Shown piece after piece: positions 49,826-62,591 of a stretch of 64,000 nucleotides of DNA. The notes below the pieces were generated by a model. The model did not search any database. It saw only the letters and a program-made list of their open reading frames with translations, and was not told the origin of the DNA. Origin of the DNA: Hypomyces perniciosus (Eukaryota > Ascomycota > Sordariomycetes > Hypocreales > Hypocreaceae); the NCBI GenBank assembly GCA_008477525.1, contig SPDT01000003.1:1550001-1614000 (forward strand), in the 5' to 3' direction. Every line of letters starts with the position of its first letter. The first letter of the stretch is position 1. The position numbers and the translations under genes are program-made.

Positions 49826-52800
49826 ATATTATTATTAAAATTATAAATAATAGCAGAGTTAGAAATTAAAGGATTATATCCTAGTTTATTTCCTAAAGCT
49901 TATAAAGCCTATTACTATTCTTTAAAGGACTATTTAAAACTATAAAGAGCTTTCTATAATTAAATAACTTAATTTATATTAAGGTTATAACCTAGCTTTC
50001 TAAAAATAGACTTAATCTTAAAAGAAGCTTAATTAGTATAGTCTTTAAACCTTTTAAGGAAGTTAAAGAAAATAGTTTCTTTAAGTATCCTATTAAGGAA
50101 TATATTAATAAAGTTAATTTATTTGATTTCCTAGTTATAGATAATAGCTAATATTAAAAAGAGCTGTTAAGTAAAAGGAATAGCTGTTAAGGCAAATATT
50201 TAATTAAAATCTATTCCCTTTAGTTATTAAAAGCCTTTAACAACTAGCTTGGCGTTAAATTTAAGTATTTTATTATTCTAGTCTTTTTTAATGTTTAAAA
50301 CTAATTAACTAGTAATAGGATTCCTGCCTTTAAAAATACTATTATATTTAATAAAAGTAAAGGTATATTATTTAATTAGCTAATGAAATTCACTATAAAT
50401 CGCTTTTCGCTATTTAGTTTTATTAAGACTATAAAGTATTTACTTAAGTATTTAAAGGTCTTGTACTGCAGTAGCTGGAAAGGCTAGCTTTTTAATACTG
50501 TTATAGAGAAAATAGGATATATCTATATCTATAAAATCCTTTATAACTATAGAGTTTTATAGAACTAATATAAAAATATAAATAGGGGGAATAGTAGTAA
50601 GTACTCCCTTTAGAATAAGGTTAGGGAGTAAAGGATTAATATCTTAAAAGCTAGGAATTATTTAATCTATAGAATCTAGCTTTATTTCTCCCTTTAATTC
50701 TTTATTATCCTAACTTATAGTAAATTCTAGGATTTAAAGCTTAGGCATCTTATCTTTATATAGCTTTATAGTTAACAATTTAAAGACTATATATCTAATT
50801 AAAATATAGATAAAATAGTTATTATTACCTAAAACTACTAATAGTCTTTTAATTTTAGTGTTAAAGGCTAATTTATGGCCTTTAGCCTTTTATTTTTACA
50901 GAACAAATACCTTATAATAAAAGCCAATAACCCTATATCTTTATAAATTAAGCTTATAATCTTTATTAAAGTCTAGTTCTTTATAGAATTTTTAATAAAA
51001 GGTAGAGTCCCTATTAGTAATAGCTATATAATTAACTAGTTTAAGAACTGCAGTAATAAAAATATTTTAAAGATATAGTGGTAGATTAGCTGCTATAATA
51101 GTAGCTTAAAGCTTCTTTAAGAAAACTTTAATAAAGCATTTTATTAAATTATTCAATTTATAAATATTAAAAGTACTATAAAAATATATAATTCTTAAAG
51201 AAAAAAACTAGGTTTAAAGTTCTTAATTAATTTCCTTTTTATTATTATAATAGAATTTTTTAAAATACTAGTTATACTGAGTTTTAAAGCTATTTATAAG
51301 GCCTTTTAAAGTAGCTAAAAGAGTAGGTTTACTATAATCTTTTAAAAGGAATAGCTACCTATATTTTAATTTTCTATTCATAATTAAAAGACTAATCGGG
51401 GCTTTATTATAAAGCACTAGCTTTATAGAGAAAGTATTAACTTTTAGGTAATTTAAAGAGGCTAGTAAATGTGCAATTAGCTTTAAATTAAACCTCCTAA
51501 TAGCTTTTCCTTTATTATATACTAAGCAATAGAATTTAATCTGTTTAATAAAATTAAAGTTAAGAATGTTAATAGTTATTTTAATAGTCTTTTTTAATAG
51601 ACTTAAATTAATATAATTTAGTTTTTTATACTATAAAAGGGCTAGCTTTAATAACTTATAGCTAAGACTAATAATAGTATCTCCCTTTAATTTAATTGGC
51701 TTAATAACCTCTAGATCTTTAATAATAAAGGATTCTTTAAATATATAAGGCCTTTCCTTTATAAAAGTATCCTCTATAGGCTTATTCCCTTTTATTTCTT
51801 TAGGTAATAAGGGTATATAAGGCCCCTCTTCCTCTATTTAGCCTAAGGTTTTAGGGAGTTTAAAGAGATTTTTTCCTTTAAAATTATTCTTTTTTATAAG
51901 CCTAAAACTAGATTTAGTTAGTTATTTTTTTAAAGCTATTACTTCTAAAATAGCTATATATTCTTTAGCCTTTTCTTTAATAATAGCAGGGATTTAAACA
52001 TTTATAGCGCTATAAACTTTATAACTATTTATATAACTATATAATATTATATATCTTCTAATAATAAAGAAAAAACTATATTTTAAGGGATTTAATAGCT
52101 TTATTAGCTGTATAGTTTTAGTAAAAAGAGTATTATATTAAATATATCCTTTAACTTAATAGTGCTTTAAACTATCTATAAAGTTTATATTTAACTATAA
52201 GTAAAAGAGGGTATTTAATTATATTATCTTTTTATAGTTATTATTTTTATTAAAGATATTACAAGTGGCTGTATTTTTTTAAAGGTAATAAAGCCCTTAC
52301 TAATATAAATAATGCCTAATTCTTTATTATTAAGTTTATAGTCTATAAACTATTTCTTAGAATTAATTATATAAACTATAGATCTAGTATTATATAATAG
52401 ACTATTTTAAATAGGAAGCTTAAAGGGTTTAGGTTTTTTAGAAGATTTAAAAGGCTTACAAGGCTTAAAAGACTTTTTTCCTTTTTTAATATTTAAGGCT
52501 TATAAAAGGTTTAAATTATTATTTAAACTAATAATAGATTTAATAGCAGACTTTTTAAATAGCTTTTTCAAACTATACCTTTTAATAGTTAAATTATATA
52601 TACTAGTAAAAGTATAATCCTTTTTAATTTACTTTTAGTTTTTTTAATTCTTTTAATTTATTTTCTGATTTTTTTAATTTCATTTCCTTTTCAGAAAATT
52701 AAAAGCTAGCTTTTAATCTTTAAAGGATTTAAAAGGCCTTATAGCTTTATTAACCTTATATACAGTTAAAGATAAATTCTTAGTTTCTTTTAATATATCT

Positions 52801-54494
52801 GCTATAAAAAATTAAATATTAAAGCTTTTAGTTAATTAATTAATAGCTTTATTAAATCTAATAGTTCCTTTAATTCTTTTAGCCTATTAAAAAAACGTTT
52901 TTTTTAAAGTAATTAAATATTAATTTATTTAGTTTAGTATATTAATATTAACTTTTAAAATAGTTAACTTAATTAATAGCCTATTAAAAATAGTGTTAAA
53001 TTTAGCTAAAAATCCTTTATAATTACTGTAATTTAATAAATACAATTCCCTATAAAGGGAGTCTCTCTATAAAGTATTCAAATAACTGTATTATCTCTTT
53101 AATACTAAAGATACTTTTTTAGGCTTTAAATCTAAATAATAGATATAATAGGAATAGCAAATAAATTATCTTTAATTAATATAAGTAATAAAGCCTATTT
53201 TAAATTAAATAACAAATTAATAATTATAGGACTTTTTATAAAAGTATAGTAATCTATAGCCTTTAATATAATATTAAAAAACTATTTCTATTAATAAAAG
53301 TTATTAAAGCCTACTAGTTTATAGTTTTTTAGAAAACTATAAACCTTTTTTAATGCCTTTTTAATAAAACTATTATATAAAGTAAAAATAGTAGTTTAAA
53401 GTTAAAGAATAGATAAAAATAAAATCTAGGTTAATATAAAAATAAAAGTAAAAGCTTATATTAGCATTAATATAAAGGCTATAAAATTAATTTCTATTAA
53501 ATTAATAGTTTTAGGTTAAAGACCTAATCTAATAGCAGCTAGGCTTACTAGGGTATTAAATAACTATACTATAATAGTATTTTAACCCTTTAACTATACC
53601 TTTACTATTTTAATAAAAGCCCTCTATACTTAAAGCTTTTATTTTATATTCTATATTTAAATAAATAAATCCCTTTGCTGTTAAAGAGTTTGTTTGTTTG
53701 TTTGTTTTATTATTTACATCCATTAAGTAAACTAGTTACATAAATCCCTTATAGGCAATAGGACGTTAGGAGCCGGCGGCTTACGCTGCTATTTGCTGAG
53801 TTTCAATTTATAAAGGAAAAAGGGTTAATCTAAATAGTGTTAATCTGTTTCCGCTAAGGGAGGGCTATAAAGGTCCGCTTCCTCCACTAGTTTCTAGAAG
53901 GCCTTGCTTCCTATAAGTCCGAGTAAGTATAAGAGGGGGGTCTCTTTTAGGGGGATATCTGGGAAGAAAGGCCTGACTATTCTATATTCCGCGAAGTGGC
54001 CTTATCTCTTTAATTCACTGCATTTACAGACAGACTCTCTGTTATACCTGAAGCGTTTATAGTATTCTTAGAAGTCCCTATATCCTAATCTTTTTACTAG
54101 AAGCCTATAGAGGATAAGGCATAAGAGTTTAAGTTCTAGGGGGGAAGCTGGGGCCCTAAGTCCCTATTATTTATAGCCCTCCAGGGTCTTGCCAAGCCAG
54201 TCTCATTCCCTTGCCTCCGCGACTTCTTCCTTAATCTATCTTTTAATATATATAATTATGGCCTAGTTCTATAGCGCGGCGGGGAAGGCCGCGCCTTATT
54301 TAGCCAAATAGTTAGCTTATTTATTGCCTATAATATCTTTATATCCTAAAACCTATAAGATAAAGGTCCTGCAGGGCGAGATACTCTGTACTAGTTTCTA
54401 GAAGCGTATATACGCTCCTTGCATAAAAGGGGGGGGCTTGCCAAGCAGCCCATCAATAACCGACAAGTTATCCAGGAAAAGGTAGGCTATTTAA

Positions 54495-54590
54495 ATTATA
54501 CAGTCTTCCTCTATATATCTAGCCACCAGTTCTATAGCCTTTAAGGCGGCCTATACCTCTGCATTATAGACCTCTGCGTTATTAAGGCGT
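54495..54590 (-). pseudogene. RNase H relic of LINE C2
   Basis: The minus strand gives LNNAEVYNAEV, a stop where Gln is expected, then AALKAIELVARYIEED. The AEVYNAEV-AAL-A block carries the conserved Glu of the RNase H active site. C1 has the same block at about 32765-32850, more mutated. Confidence 0.75.
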
Positions 54591-55524
54591 CCAGTATCTA
54601 TAATTGCTCTTACTTTATAGTAAGCGACTGCTCCCTAGCCTATATTCCTTCTGATTTAGGATTTATTAAAGTAGGCTAAAATTAAATAAGGGGGGAGGGA
54701 CTCGACTATCTTTAAGTATTTCCTTACTACAGTTAATTTACCTATACCTCTTAAATTAGGACCAGGGAGAATATATAGGGACTTTTTAGCGAAGAGTATA
54801 GGTTTAATAATCCTGCTAACCAGGGCAGCAGTACATTAAAGTCTAGTTTATAGCAGCCAGGGAGGGAGTTTCTTATCAATACATTAACTGATCGGGTGGT
54901 CCCGATCCAGTCCCGCGAATCTCGCCGCGCACCTAAATCGGGCCTAGGCTAGGGTAACACTAGCCAGGGGGATCCCTAACTCTCTATATAGGATAGGAAT
55001 ACTTATAGTCTTCCAGACCAAGAGGACTGCCCTTACCACAGCCTTAAAAGCTTTATCTATTTTATCTACTAGGCCAAATACTCCTATATTTACCTGCTTA
55101 TTAAGGTCGGTTTATAACTGTCATTTATACCCTGGCCATTACGCCTCTGTCTTATATAAGGCAATAAAGAGGATGCAGGCTTTCGCGGCTTATACTATAG
55201 CCTTAAAGGGTAAACCTTTTTGAGTTTTATTAAGTGACCTAAAGAAGTTAAAGACCTTATATACTTTGCCTGCGAGCGTCTCTATATACTTTTTAAAAGA
55301 GAGCTTTAAGTTAAAATAGACCCTTAGCTACTAGATATCCTTTTTAAGTTAAACTAGTTTTCCCTTTATTGTAATGCCTTTTTTATATATCTGGCCTTTT
55401 ATATAGTAAAAGTGCAGCAGTTTAGCCTTAATATAATTGAAAGATAGCATATTCTCTATTCCCTACTCCAGCGTCTTATTAAGCACCTACTATATAAAGG
55501 TAGCTATCTCTTAAGTAAACCTGC

Positions 55525-55570
55525 CTATAATAAATATAGCAATATTGTCAGTATATTTAAAGTAAAACTA
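55525..55570 (-). pseudogene. LINE reverse transcriptase relic of C2
   Basis: The minus strand reads FYFKYTDNIAIFIIGRFT, matching F--YADDIAL- of LINE RTs. The YADD box appears as YTDN: one Ala-to-Thr and one Asp-to-Asn change, both G-to-A transitions. Confidence 0.7.
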
Positions 55571-56949
55571 TTAGTCTTTAAGTTAAAGGATTAGGCTAAA
55601 GTATAGTATTAATATAATAAAAGAGATAGGGGACCTTTATAAAGTACTGCATTTAAAGGTAAGGTCTAGTAAACTAGTCCTATCTCCTTTACAGACAGAT
55701 ACAGTTTTATTACTTATAAAGGACTTTGCTTATTTTATAAACTAGACAGGCCAGCCTTATTATTTAAGCTATAGGACTAGTCTATTCTTTATAATAATAT
55801 TAAAGGCCCTAGAGATATTAAAAGTAAAAAGGGTTATAACCTCCCCTCTGCTTAAGGTAATTTTAATATTGTAAATTAAGTAGGCAACTAAGTCTATAGC
55901 TGCTTTTTTAAGGAGGGCTTTAAAGTATTGCTTTAAGAGGATTTTGTATTTAAGTGTTAAGAAAGATACTTTTCTAGTAAGCAGTCTCTTTAAGCCTTTT
56001 TTTATGCAGGATAGTAGTAAAATAGGCCTAAATGCTTTATAATCTATATAGTTAGGTTTATTAGGCTTAGGAATAATAGTAATTTTAATGTTTTTAAAGG
56101 GGAGGGGGTAATACCTTAGCCTAAAATAGCCTTTAAAGAGGTTTATAATAAACTCTTTAATAGCAGGCTATATATAGTGCAGGAGGGCAATTAATATATT
56201 GTCTATACTAGGCGCAGTATTCCCTGCTTTAGTTATAGCCTTTTTTACCTCCTTTTTAATAACTGTTTTATTTTATAGTATTTAAGGGTTCTTTAGTGCT
56301 TATAGTTCCTATAGGTTTTTAATATCTTCTTTTACTTTTTTTCACTATAGTAGGCATTCTTTAAAAAAGGCTGCTTACTCTTTAAGGTTTAAGATACTCC
56401 TATTACTGTTTATTAAAAGGGGGGGTTAAAACCAGTCTATAGTTTTACACTATTTAGCTACCTGCTAAATGCCTTTGCCTAGGCTAACTTTAGCTATAAC
56501 TTTATTCCAGTAATTGCATTTCTTGCGTTTAACTATATTATATAGTATCTTCCTTGCCTTAATCTATTTATTAATCCTAGTAGGCGCTGTAATAAAAGCT
56601 AAATAAGCTATCTAGCAGTCTTTATCCTATTAGGGGGCGCTGTATTTATTTTAATATCTCTTTTTGCCCGCTAACTATATATAGTCTGCGAAAAGTCTCT
56701 AGAGTACTTATACTGCTGCATCTAGGTCTTCTTTAGTTGGGTTAATTATATTTACCTCCAGGAAGAGCTAGGCATATATATATATTAACTGGCTAAACTC
56801 CTATAAGCTTTTAAAAGGGATATATTTCTTTCTTACGCCAGCTATTAGCCTAGCAGGGCTTAAAAGTATAGTAGTAATTATATAGTAGTCTAAGCCTGTA
56901 TCTAAGTTTCTTGCAATAGTTGTTAATATAAGGCAGTTAAAGAAAATAA

Positions 56950-57125
56950 AGTTAATATACTTCCCGGAATCCCTTATAAGGGCGTCTATAAAGGCAGGGG
57001 CCAGGTTATATTTATCCGCCTATTTAGCTAGTCTATTACCTGCAGCATTTAAAACTTAGCCTAGCTGCTATATCTAGTATATTGCATTAAAGTCTCCTGC
57101 AATAATTAAGTTTAGGGGGGGTTAA
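56950..57125 (-). pseudogene. Apurinic-type endonuclease relic of C2
   Basis: The minus strand reads LNLIIAGDFNA at 57080-57113, the hallmark GDFNA box of the exonuclease-endonuclease-phosphatase fold used by LINEs to nick target DNA. Stops follow within 10 codons. Confidence 0.75.
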
Positions 57126-59933
57126 CCTTACCTTTTAAGGGTTTCCGTTATAGTATTAAAGGAAGCTTTACAGTAAATGTTAATAATAATATAGCCGCAG
57201 ACTTTTACTTAATAAATACAGTTACTCTTTAATCCTAAAGGCGAGAGTTATTAGTATAGTAGATTTAGTGATTTTCTAATAGATATAAGGATAGAGGGTT
57301 TAGTCTCCCTTTAATTATTAAGTGGGTTAAATGCTTAAAAGCTAGGGTGAGATTTTGTCTGTTTCCTAGATAATATAGTATCCTAGTAGGTTTATAGCTT
57401 TTAGATTAATATAATATTAAAGCTGTCTTTTTAAGCTAGTGAGAGGGCTATATTATAATACTCTCCTTTTTTTCTTATATTAGCCTAGAAGATTTTTAAG
57501 CTAGAATTCTTTTAGTAGTTTTAACAGGGTTTATTATTTATAGGTTAGACTTATAAGGTTTATCTCCTTTAAGGGATTCCCTTAAGGCATTATTTATAGA
57601 GTCGTTAAAATTAGCAACCTTTACTGCAAAGCAGGCTAATAAACTTTCCTTTAATAAGTTATTAAAGATATTTATTAAGTTAATTTTATTTTAAAGGGGC
57701 TTTATTATAGGGGTAAAGGGTATTATCCTATTTAAAGGGGGGGGTCTTTAAATCTAGGCCTTAAGAGTAGTAGGAGATCTAGCTAGGGCGGTTTAAAGAG
57801 CTCCTCCTTTAAGTGCACTAGGTTTAGGCTTAAAGGCAAGGGGGGCAGGGTTCCTCCTTTAAAATTCTTAAAACCTAAATTCTTTAATGCTTTTAAGTTA
57901 TTTTTTAATAGTATATACTTTTACACTATTTTTAATAGTTGGGCGTATATAGCAGTTTAGAGTATCGGATTAGTAAGGTTTAAGACAGTTAATGTATTAG
58001 GTAGGGTTATTGCAGTTTTTATTTTTATTAGTATATTAAAAGGCAGGTTTACTGTATTTTTTATAGTGTGCGGTTTTAGTATACCTTTAAGGGTTGTAAA
58101 AGCCGAGGTATTTATTGTATTAGGTTATTTAGGCTTTCTGGACTTAAAGTTTTGCTAGGGCTAAGCAGCTGAAAAGTTTAAATCCTGCTTTAATATTTTC
58201 TTTAAATAAGATAAAGTAATAGTAGGTGTTAATAGTCTTGCTAAAGGGGGCCTTTTAGTAAAAGACTGGGGGTTCTTTAAACCTAGTATTTGCCTTAGCC
58301 TTAATCGGGACTAGTGTATTTATAAAGGAGGTGCCTGAGGTGTTAGTATAGTATTTAAGGATACTGTATATAAAGAAGCTCTTTTATATACGCGCTTCTT
58401 TAATCTTTAGGCTACTAGCCTTTATAGTTAAGGCTAAAGTAAGGATCTTTTTTTTAATGTCTTTTATTTTAATTTAAAGTATAAAGCTAGACTTTATTTT
58501 TTAAAAGTAAGTAATATCTTTACTTTTAAAGTTATTAATTTTAATAACCTCCTGCCTAGCGCTAATAGCAGTAATCTTCTTTTAGCTATAGTCTAAAGGG
58601 ACTTAAAGGAAGATCCTATTATTAGTCTTTAAAGTAATCTTTATTTATTTTTATTTATTTTCAAGAGTAATAGGGGCCGGCCTACTATTGCTTTAAAGGG
58701 TAGGTTTATTTCTTTTCTTTTATATTAAGAGATTTTTATTTATACTTATAGCTGCAACTATAGCCTATATAATTTACTTTAGGCTACTGGTTACTAGTGG
58801 GGCGTTTAGGTTAATTTAAGTCAGAGGGTAGGGTTTAATTTATTATTGCTTAACGTTTTGGTAAGTCTTTTTGCTGACTGGTTATATAAGTATTAATTAG
58901 GCTAGAGGGGGGTTTTTGCCTAACTTTTCAGGGTCTGCGAAAGCCTTTAAAGAGAGGAGGCCTTTAAAAGTATTAATGAGCGCTTTATTTACTTACAGGG
59001 CAGCTAAAAGATAGTGTTTTCCTTAATATTTAGCTAAACAGTTATTAATAGCTTAGGCTATTAAGAATAAAACTTTTTATCTAGCTCTTTAAATTATATT
59101 AATTTCTTTGATTTAAGTAAAGATTTTATAAGCTGCAGTAGACTATTTACTGTTATTAAAGGCGGGTATTTCTATTAGCCTACTTTAAAAAGAGGAAGAA
59201 AGGCTTTCTTAAATCCCTTTTAAAAAGAGAAAGACGCTAGGTTTTATATTAGAACTGAAATTAAGTCTAAGGATATTAGTTTTAATGCATTTATTATCGA
59301 TATAGTGTTTTTTAGGAGTAAGTAGGAGGACTGTAGTCCTTTTTTATCCTGGGATTAAAGGAGTGCTCTCCTTCTTAAGTCGCTGGATTACTGCCTGCCT
59401 AGCGGCAGTAAGGTTTAGTTATCCCTAGTTCGCTTAAAGTCTAATAGCATTCGCTATCTTTCTCTATATGCCTAAAAGGGGCAAGGGAGCGTTATTAAAC
59501 TTATTTTTCTTAATAGCTAATCAAAAGGTTGCGAATTTTAGTAAGTAGGCACCTAAAAGGTAGGGTACCTGTAGGTATAGGAGGGAAGCTTGTTACTGTT
59601 AAAGAGAGCTATTATCCTTAATTAAGAAAAAAAAAAGGCTATTAAAAGCTTTAATAGGTTAGCTTATACTGCAAATATTAAACCTATATCCTATCGAAAT
59701 AGGGAATATATTATATAGTATATAGAAATAGTAATATAAATAATATTACTATAACTATAATAGTATTTATAGTAAAAGCCTAGGAATAGCTTTAGATAGT
59801 TAAAAATCCTAAAAGTGCTAATATAAGTATTAAAATAAGCACTATAAAAACCTGCTATAAGTGCTGTAGTAGCGTTAAGGGAAGTGCTGTAACTATTAAA
59901 GTAATCTATTAATCAAGACCTAAAGAAAACTAT

Positions 59934-59948
59934 CTTAGGCTTATAACC
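59934..59948 (-). promoter_or_regulatory. Primer-binding site of D (initiator tRNA-Met half)
   Basis: Immediately inside the 5' LTR the minus strand reads ggttataagcctaag. Allowing two transitions it is GGTTATGAGCCCAAG, complementary to the anticodon-stem half of initiator tRNA-Met (CUCAU-containing). Copia of Drosophila and several fungal copia elements are primed by such a cleaved tRNA half. Confidence 0.6.
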
Positions 59949-60528
59949 TATTAAAATAATAAGGTTATATTAAAGTTTATTTCTATATAGCTTTTAGGAA
60001 GCTGCATATAATATAGTAATCAAGAAATAACTGAAAGTTCATTAAGTAAATAATAGACTATATAATTAAATTATAATTAATTTAATAGCTAAAAAACTAT
60101 AAAATATCTAGTAATAAATAGCTGTATTTTAAACGTAATTGTAGAATAATGCTTTATCTTTCATCATAATCCTCCGACTTAATAATAGATATCTAATAGC
60201 AGAATTAGGTTTATCGTTATATTCCTATTTTCCGTAAAATTCATTTATATATAAAATCGCTCAAATCGACTCACAGCTATATAAACAGGAAACCATTTTA
60301 GTTAGATTTCTTATAATACCTATTGTAAGTATTGTATTGAGTCTAGGGTAGGCGGGGTAGCTGGTCCTAGCTTAATTATTATCGTTGAGGATAAGAGAGA
60401 ATTCCTGACTTATACTACAGTTCCCCTGGAACTTAGTCCTAGCATTAGGCCTAACTCTAAGTCTAGCCAGAACAGGAAGGTTATCCAATTACACTAAAAT
60501 CCTTGCTTTTTAGCCCTCCTTTTTAACA
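59949..60528 (-). repeat. D 5' LTR (580 bp)
   Basis: Starts tattaaaataataagg and ends TTTTTAACA, then the TATTA duplication. Confidence 0.88.
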
Positions 60529-62099
60529 TATTAAAATATAAATTTACTATACTTTTTATTTATAATATATAATTTTAATATATTTTTAAAGGTTATAAAA
60601 GTTAAAGTATTTATTATATTAAATTATTTATACCTTTTAAGTTTAAAGTTTTATGAAAGTTAAATAATTAAAAAGTTTAAAGTTTATTTTAACTTTTTTT
60701 TAAACAAGATAAAGTAATAGTAAATATTAATAGTTTTATTAAAAAGGGCCTTTAAATAAAAGAGTAGGAATTTTTTAAATTTAATACTTTTTTAAACTTT
60801 AATTAAAATTAATATATTAATAGGGAAAATGCTTAAAGTATTAATATAGTATTTAAAGATATTTTATATATAAAAAACTCTTTGATATATGTTTCTTTAA
60901 TTTTGAAGCTATTATTAGCTTTTATAGTTACATTTAAAGTAAAGATTACTTTTTTAATTTCATTATTTTTAGCTTATAATATAAAGCTAGATTTTCTTTT
61001 TTAAAAGTAAATAATATATTTATTATTAAACTTTTTAATTTTAATAATTTTTTATTTAGCTTTAATAGTAATAATCTTTTTTTAATTATAGTTTAATAGG
61101 ATTTAAAAAAAGATTTTATTATTAGGTTTTTTAATTATTATATTTTATTTTAAGTTTTAGGTTTTATAATAAAAGCTAGCCTTTTATTATTTTATAAAGT
61201 AAGTTTATTTTCTTTTTTTATTAAAGGGTTTTTATTTATGCCTTTAACTGTAATTATAGCTTATATAATTTACTTTAAGCTATTAATTATTAATAAAGCG
61301 TTTAGGTTAATTTAAATTAAAAGGTTAAGTTTAATTTATTATTATTTATTACTTTAATAGGCTTTTTTATTAATTAGCTATATAGTTATTAATTAAACTA
61401 AAAAAGGGTTTTTATTTAACTTTTTAAAGTTTATAAAGGCTTTTAAAGAAAAGAGGCTTTTAAATATATTAATAAATATTTTATTTATTTCTATAGTAAC
61501 TAAAAAATAATATTTTCTTTAATATTTAGTTAAATAATTATTAATAGTTTAAGCTATTAAAAATAGAATCTTTTATTTAGCTTTTTATATTATATTAATT
61601 TCTTTAATTTATATAAAGATTTTATAAATTATAATAAACTATTTATTATTATTAAAGGTAAATACTTTTATTAGCCTACTTTAAAAAAAGCAAAGAGGCC
61701 TTTTTAAGTTTTTTTTAAAAAGAAAGAAATACTAGGTTTTATATTAAAATTAAAATTAAGTCTAAGGATATTAGTTTTAATATATTTATTATAAATATAG
61801 TGTTTTTTAAGTATAAATAGAAGGATTATAATCCTTTTTTATTTTAAAAGTAAAAAAGTACTTTTTTTTTTAAATCGCTAAATTATTGCCTATTTAGTAG
61901 CAGTAAAGTTTAATTATTTTTAGTTTATTTAAAGTTTAATAGTATTCGCTATTTTTTTTAAATGCTTAAAAGGGGTGAAGGAGTATTATTAAATTTATTT
62001 TTCTTAGTAGCTAGTTAAGAGGTTATGAATTTTAGTAAGTAGGCATTTAAAAGGTAGGGTACCTGTAGGTATAGGAGGGAAGCTTGTGAATATATATGG

Positions 62100-62274
62100 A
62101 TTATAATAGATTATGGTTGATTTATAGTGATCCTTGGTAATAATAAATACTGGCTTATTGGGATTACTTATATATATAGAGTGATTTTGGTAAGCCTATA
62201 CTGATTGGTTGGTTTAAGCGGGGTTCCCCTGGGTATATACTGAGTTATGTTCTTATAACGGTTGGGTCTTGACA
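62100..62274. repeat. F, right part of LTR-like repeat
   Basis: Resumes after the C1 target duplication and ends GGTTGGGTCTTGACA, the imperfect inverted counterpart of the left terminus at 31642. Only moderately AT-rich. Confidence 0.4.
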
Positions 62275-62591
62275 TTTTTATTTAATATATAATATATTAA
62301 TTTTTGTAACTTATATTATTTCATTATAGTAATTATGTTTTTTGACTTATATTTTATGTATTATAACAACAATTATTCTAAACTTTTAATATATACTATT
62401 CTTTGTAGCTATATACAAACTAATTTACTAAATCACAATAACATAGTTTATATATATAAATAATATTCTCCAAGCCACTGGGGGTCAACGTATTTATCTC
62501 GGTCCCCTCCTCACACCTGGCCACGTGGCAACCTATGTACTTGCTCGCATTGTCATTTGGGCCGCGACAGTGCATGCGACGTTCGACCGCT
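62275..62591. other. Transition from repeat to gene island
   Basis: 62275-62470 is AT-rich without motifs; 62471-62591 has normal composition and is the 3' flank of the secreted-protein gene. An open plus-strand frame at 62535-62735 is antisense to that gene and is not called. Confidence 0.5.

Larger units (their letters stand above)
53689..59593 (-). mobile_element. LINE C2 (Tad1-like), nearly full length
   Basis: A 5.9 kb minus-strand non-LTR element inside copia D, flanked by CTGTTAAAGAG (53678-53688 and 59596-59606; two extra bases at the 5' junction). The tail on the plus strand is TTTGTTTGTTTGTTTG. On the minus strand the order is endonuclease (about 56950-57125), RT (about 55525-55570) and RNase H (54495-54590), the layout of Tad1-type fungal LINEs with a C-terminal RNase H. 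An ORF1/gag is expected in 57900-59500 but no zinc knuckle could be read. It is less AT-rich than C1, so it is the better template for the family. Confidence 0.9.
48099..60528 (-). mobile_element. Ty1/copia element D, split by LINE C2
   Basis: Two 580 bp LTRs (48099-48678, 59949-60528) bound a 12.4 kb interval flanked by the perfect 5 bp duplication TATTA (48094-48098, 60529-60533) within LINE C1. Removing C2 leaves about 6.5 kb, a plausible copia size. RNase H (49147-49191) lies nearest the left LTR and RT (49766-49825) to its right, so on the minus strand RT precedes RNase H; the primer-binding site next to the right LTR (59934-59948) confirms the orientation. Gag and integrase should lie in 50500-53680, but I could not read clear motifs there. 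Stops are frequent throughout. Confidence 0.88.
31943..62087 (-). mobile_element. LINE C1 (Tad1-like), expanded to 30 kb by nested insertions
   Basis: A minus-strand non-LTR retrotransposon. Its 3' tail reads TTTGTTTGTTTGTTTG on the plus strand (CAAA repeats); its 5' end is at 62087 (agggaagcttgt). A 12 bp target duplication flanks it: GAATATAGATGG (31931-31942) and GAATATATATGG (62088-62099). Own sequence is in five pieces: 31943-34108, 34694-34739, 40158-42071, 47906-48098, 60534-62087, about 5.9 kb in total, collinear with C2. RNase H (about 32765-32850), RT (about 33780-33815) and endonuclease (about 41340-41372) positions match C2 but are more eroded. Interrupters are D1, B3, B2 and D. 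Strongly AT-rich. Confidence 0.88.
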
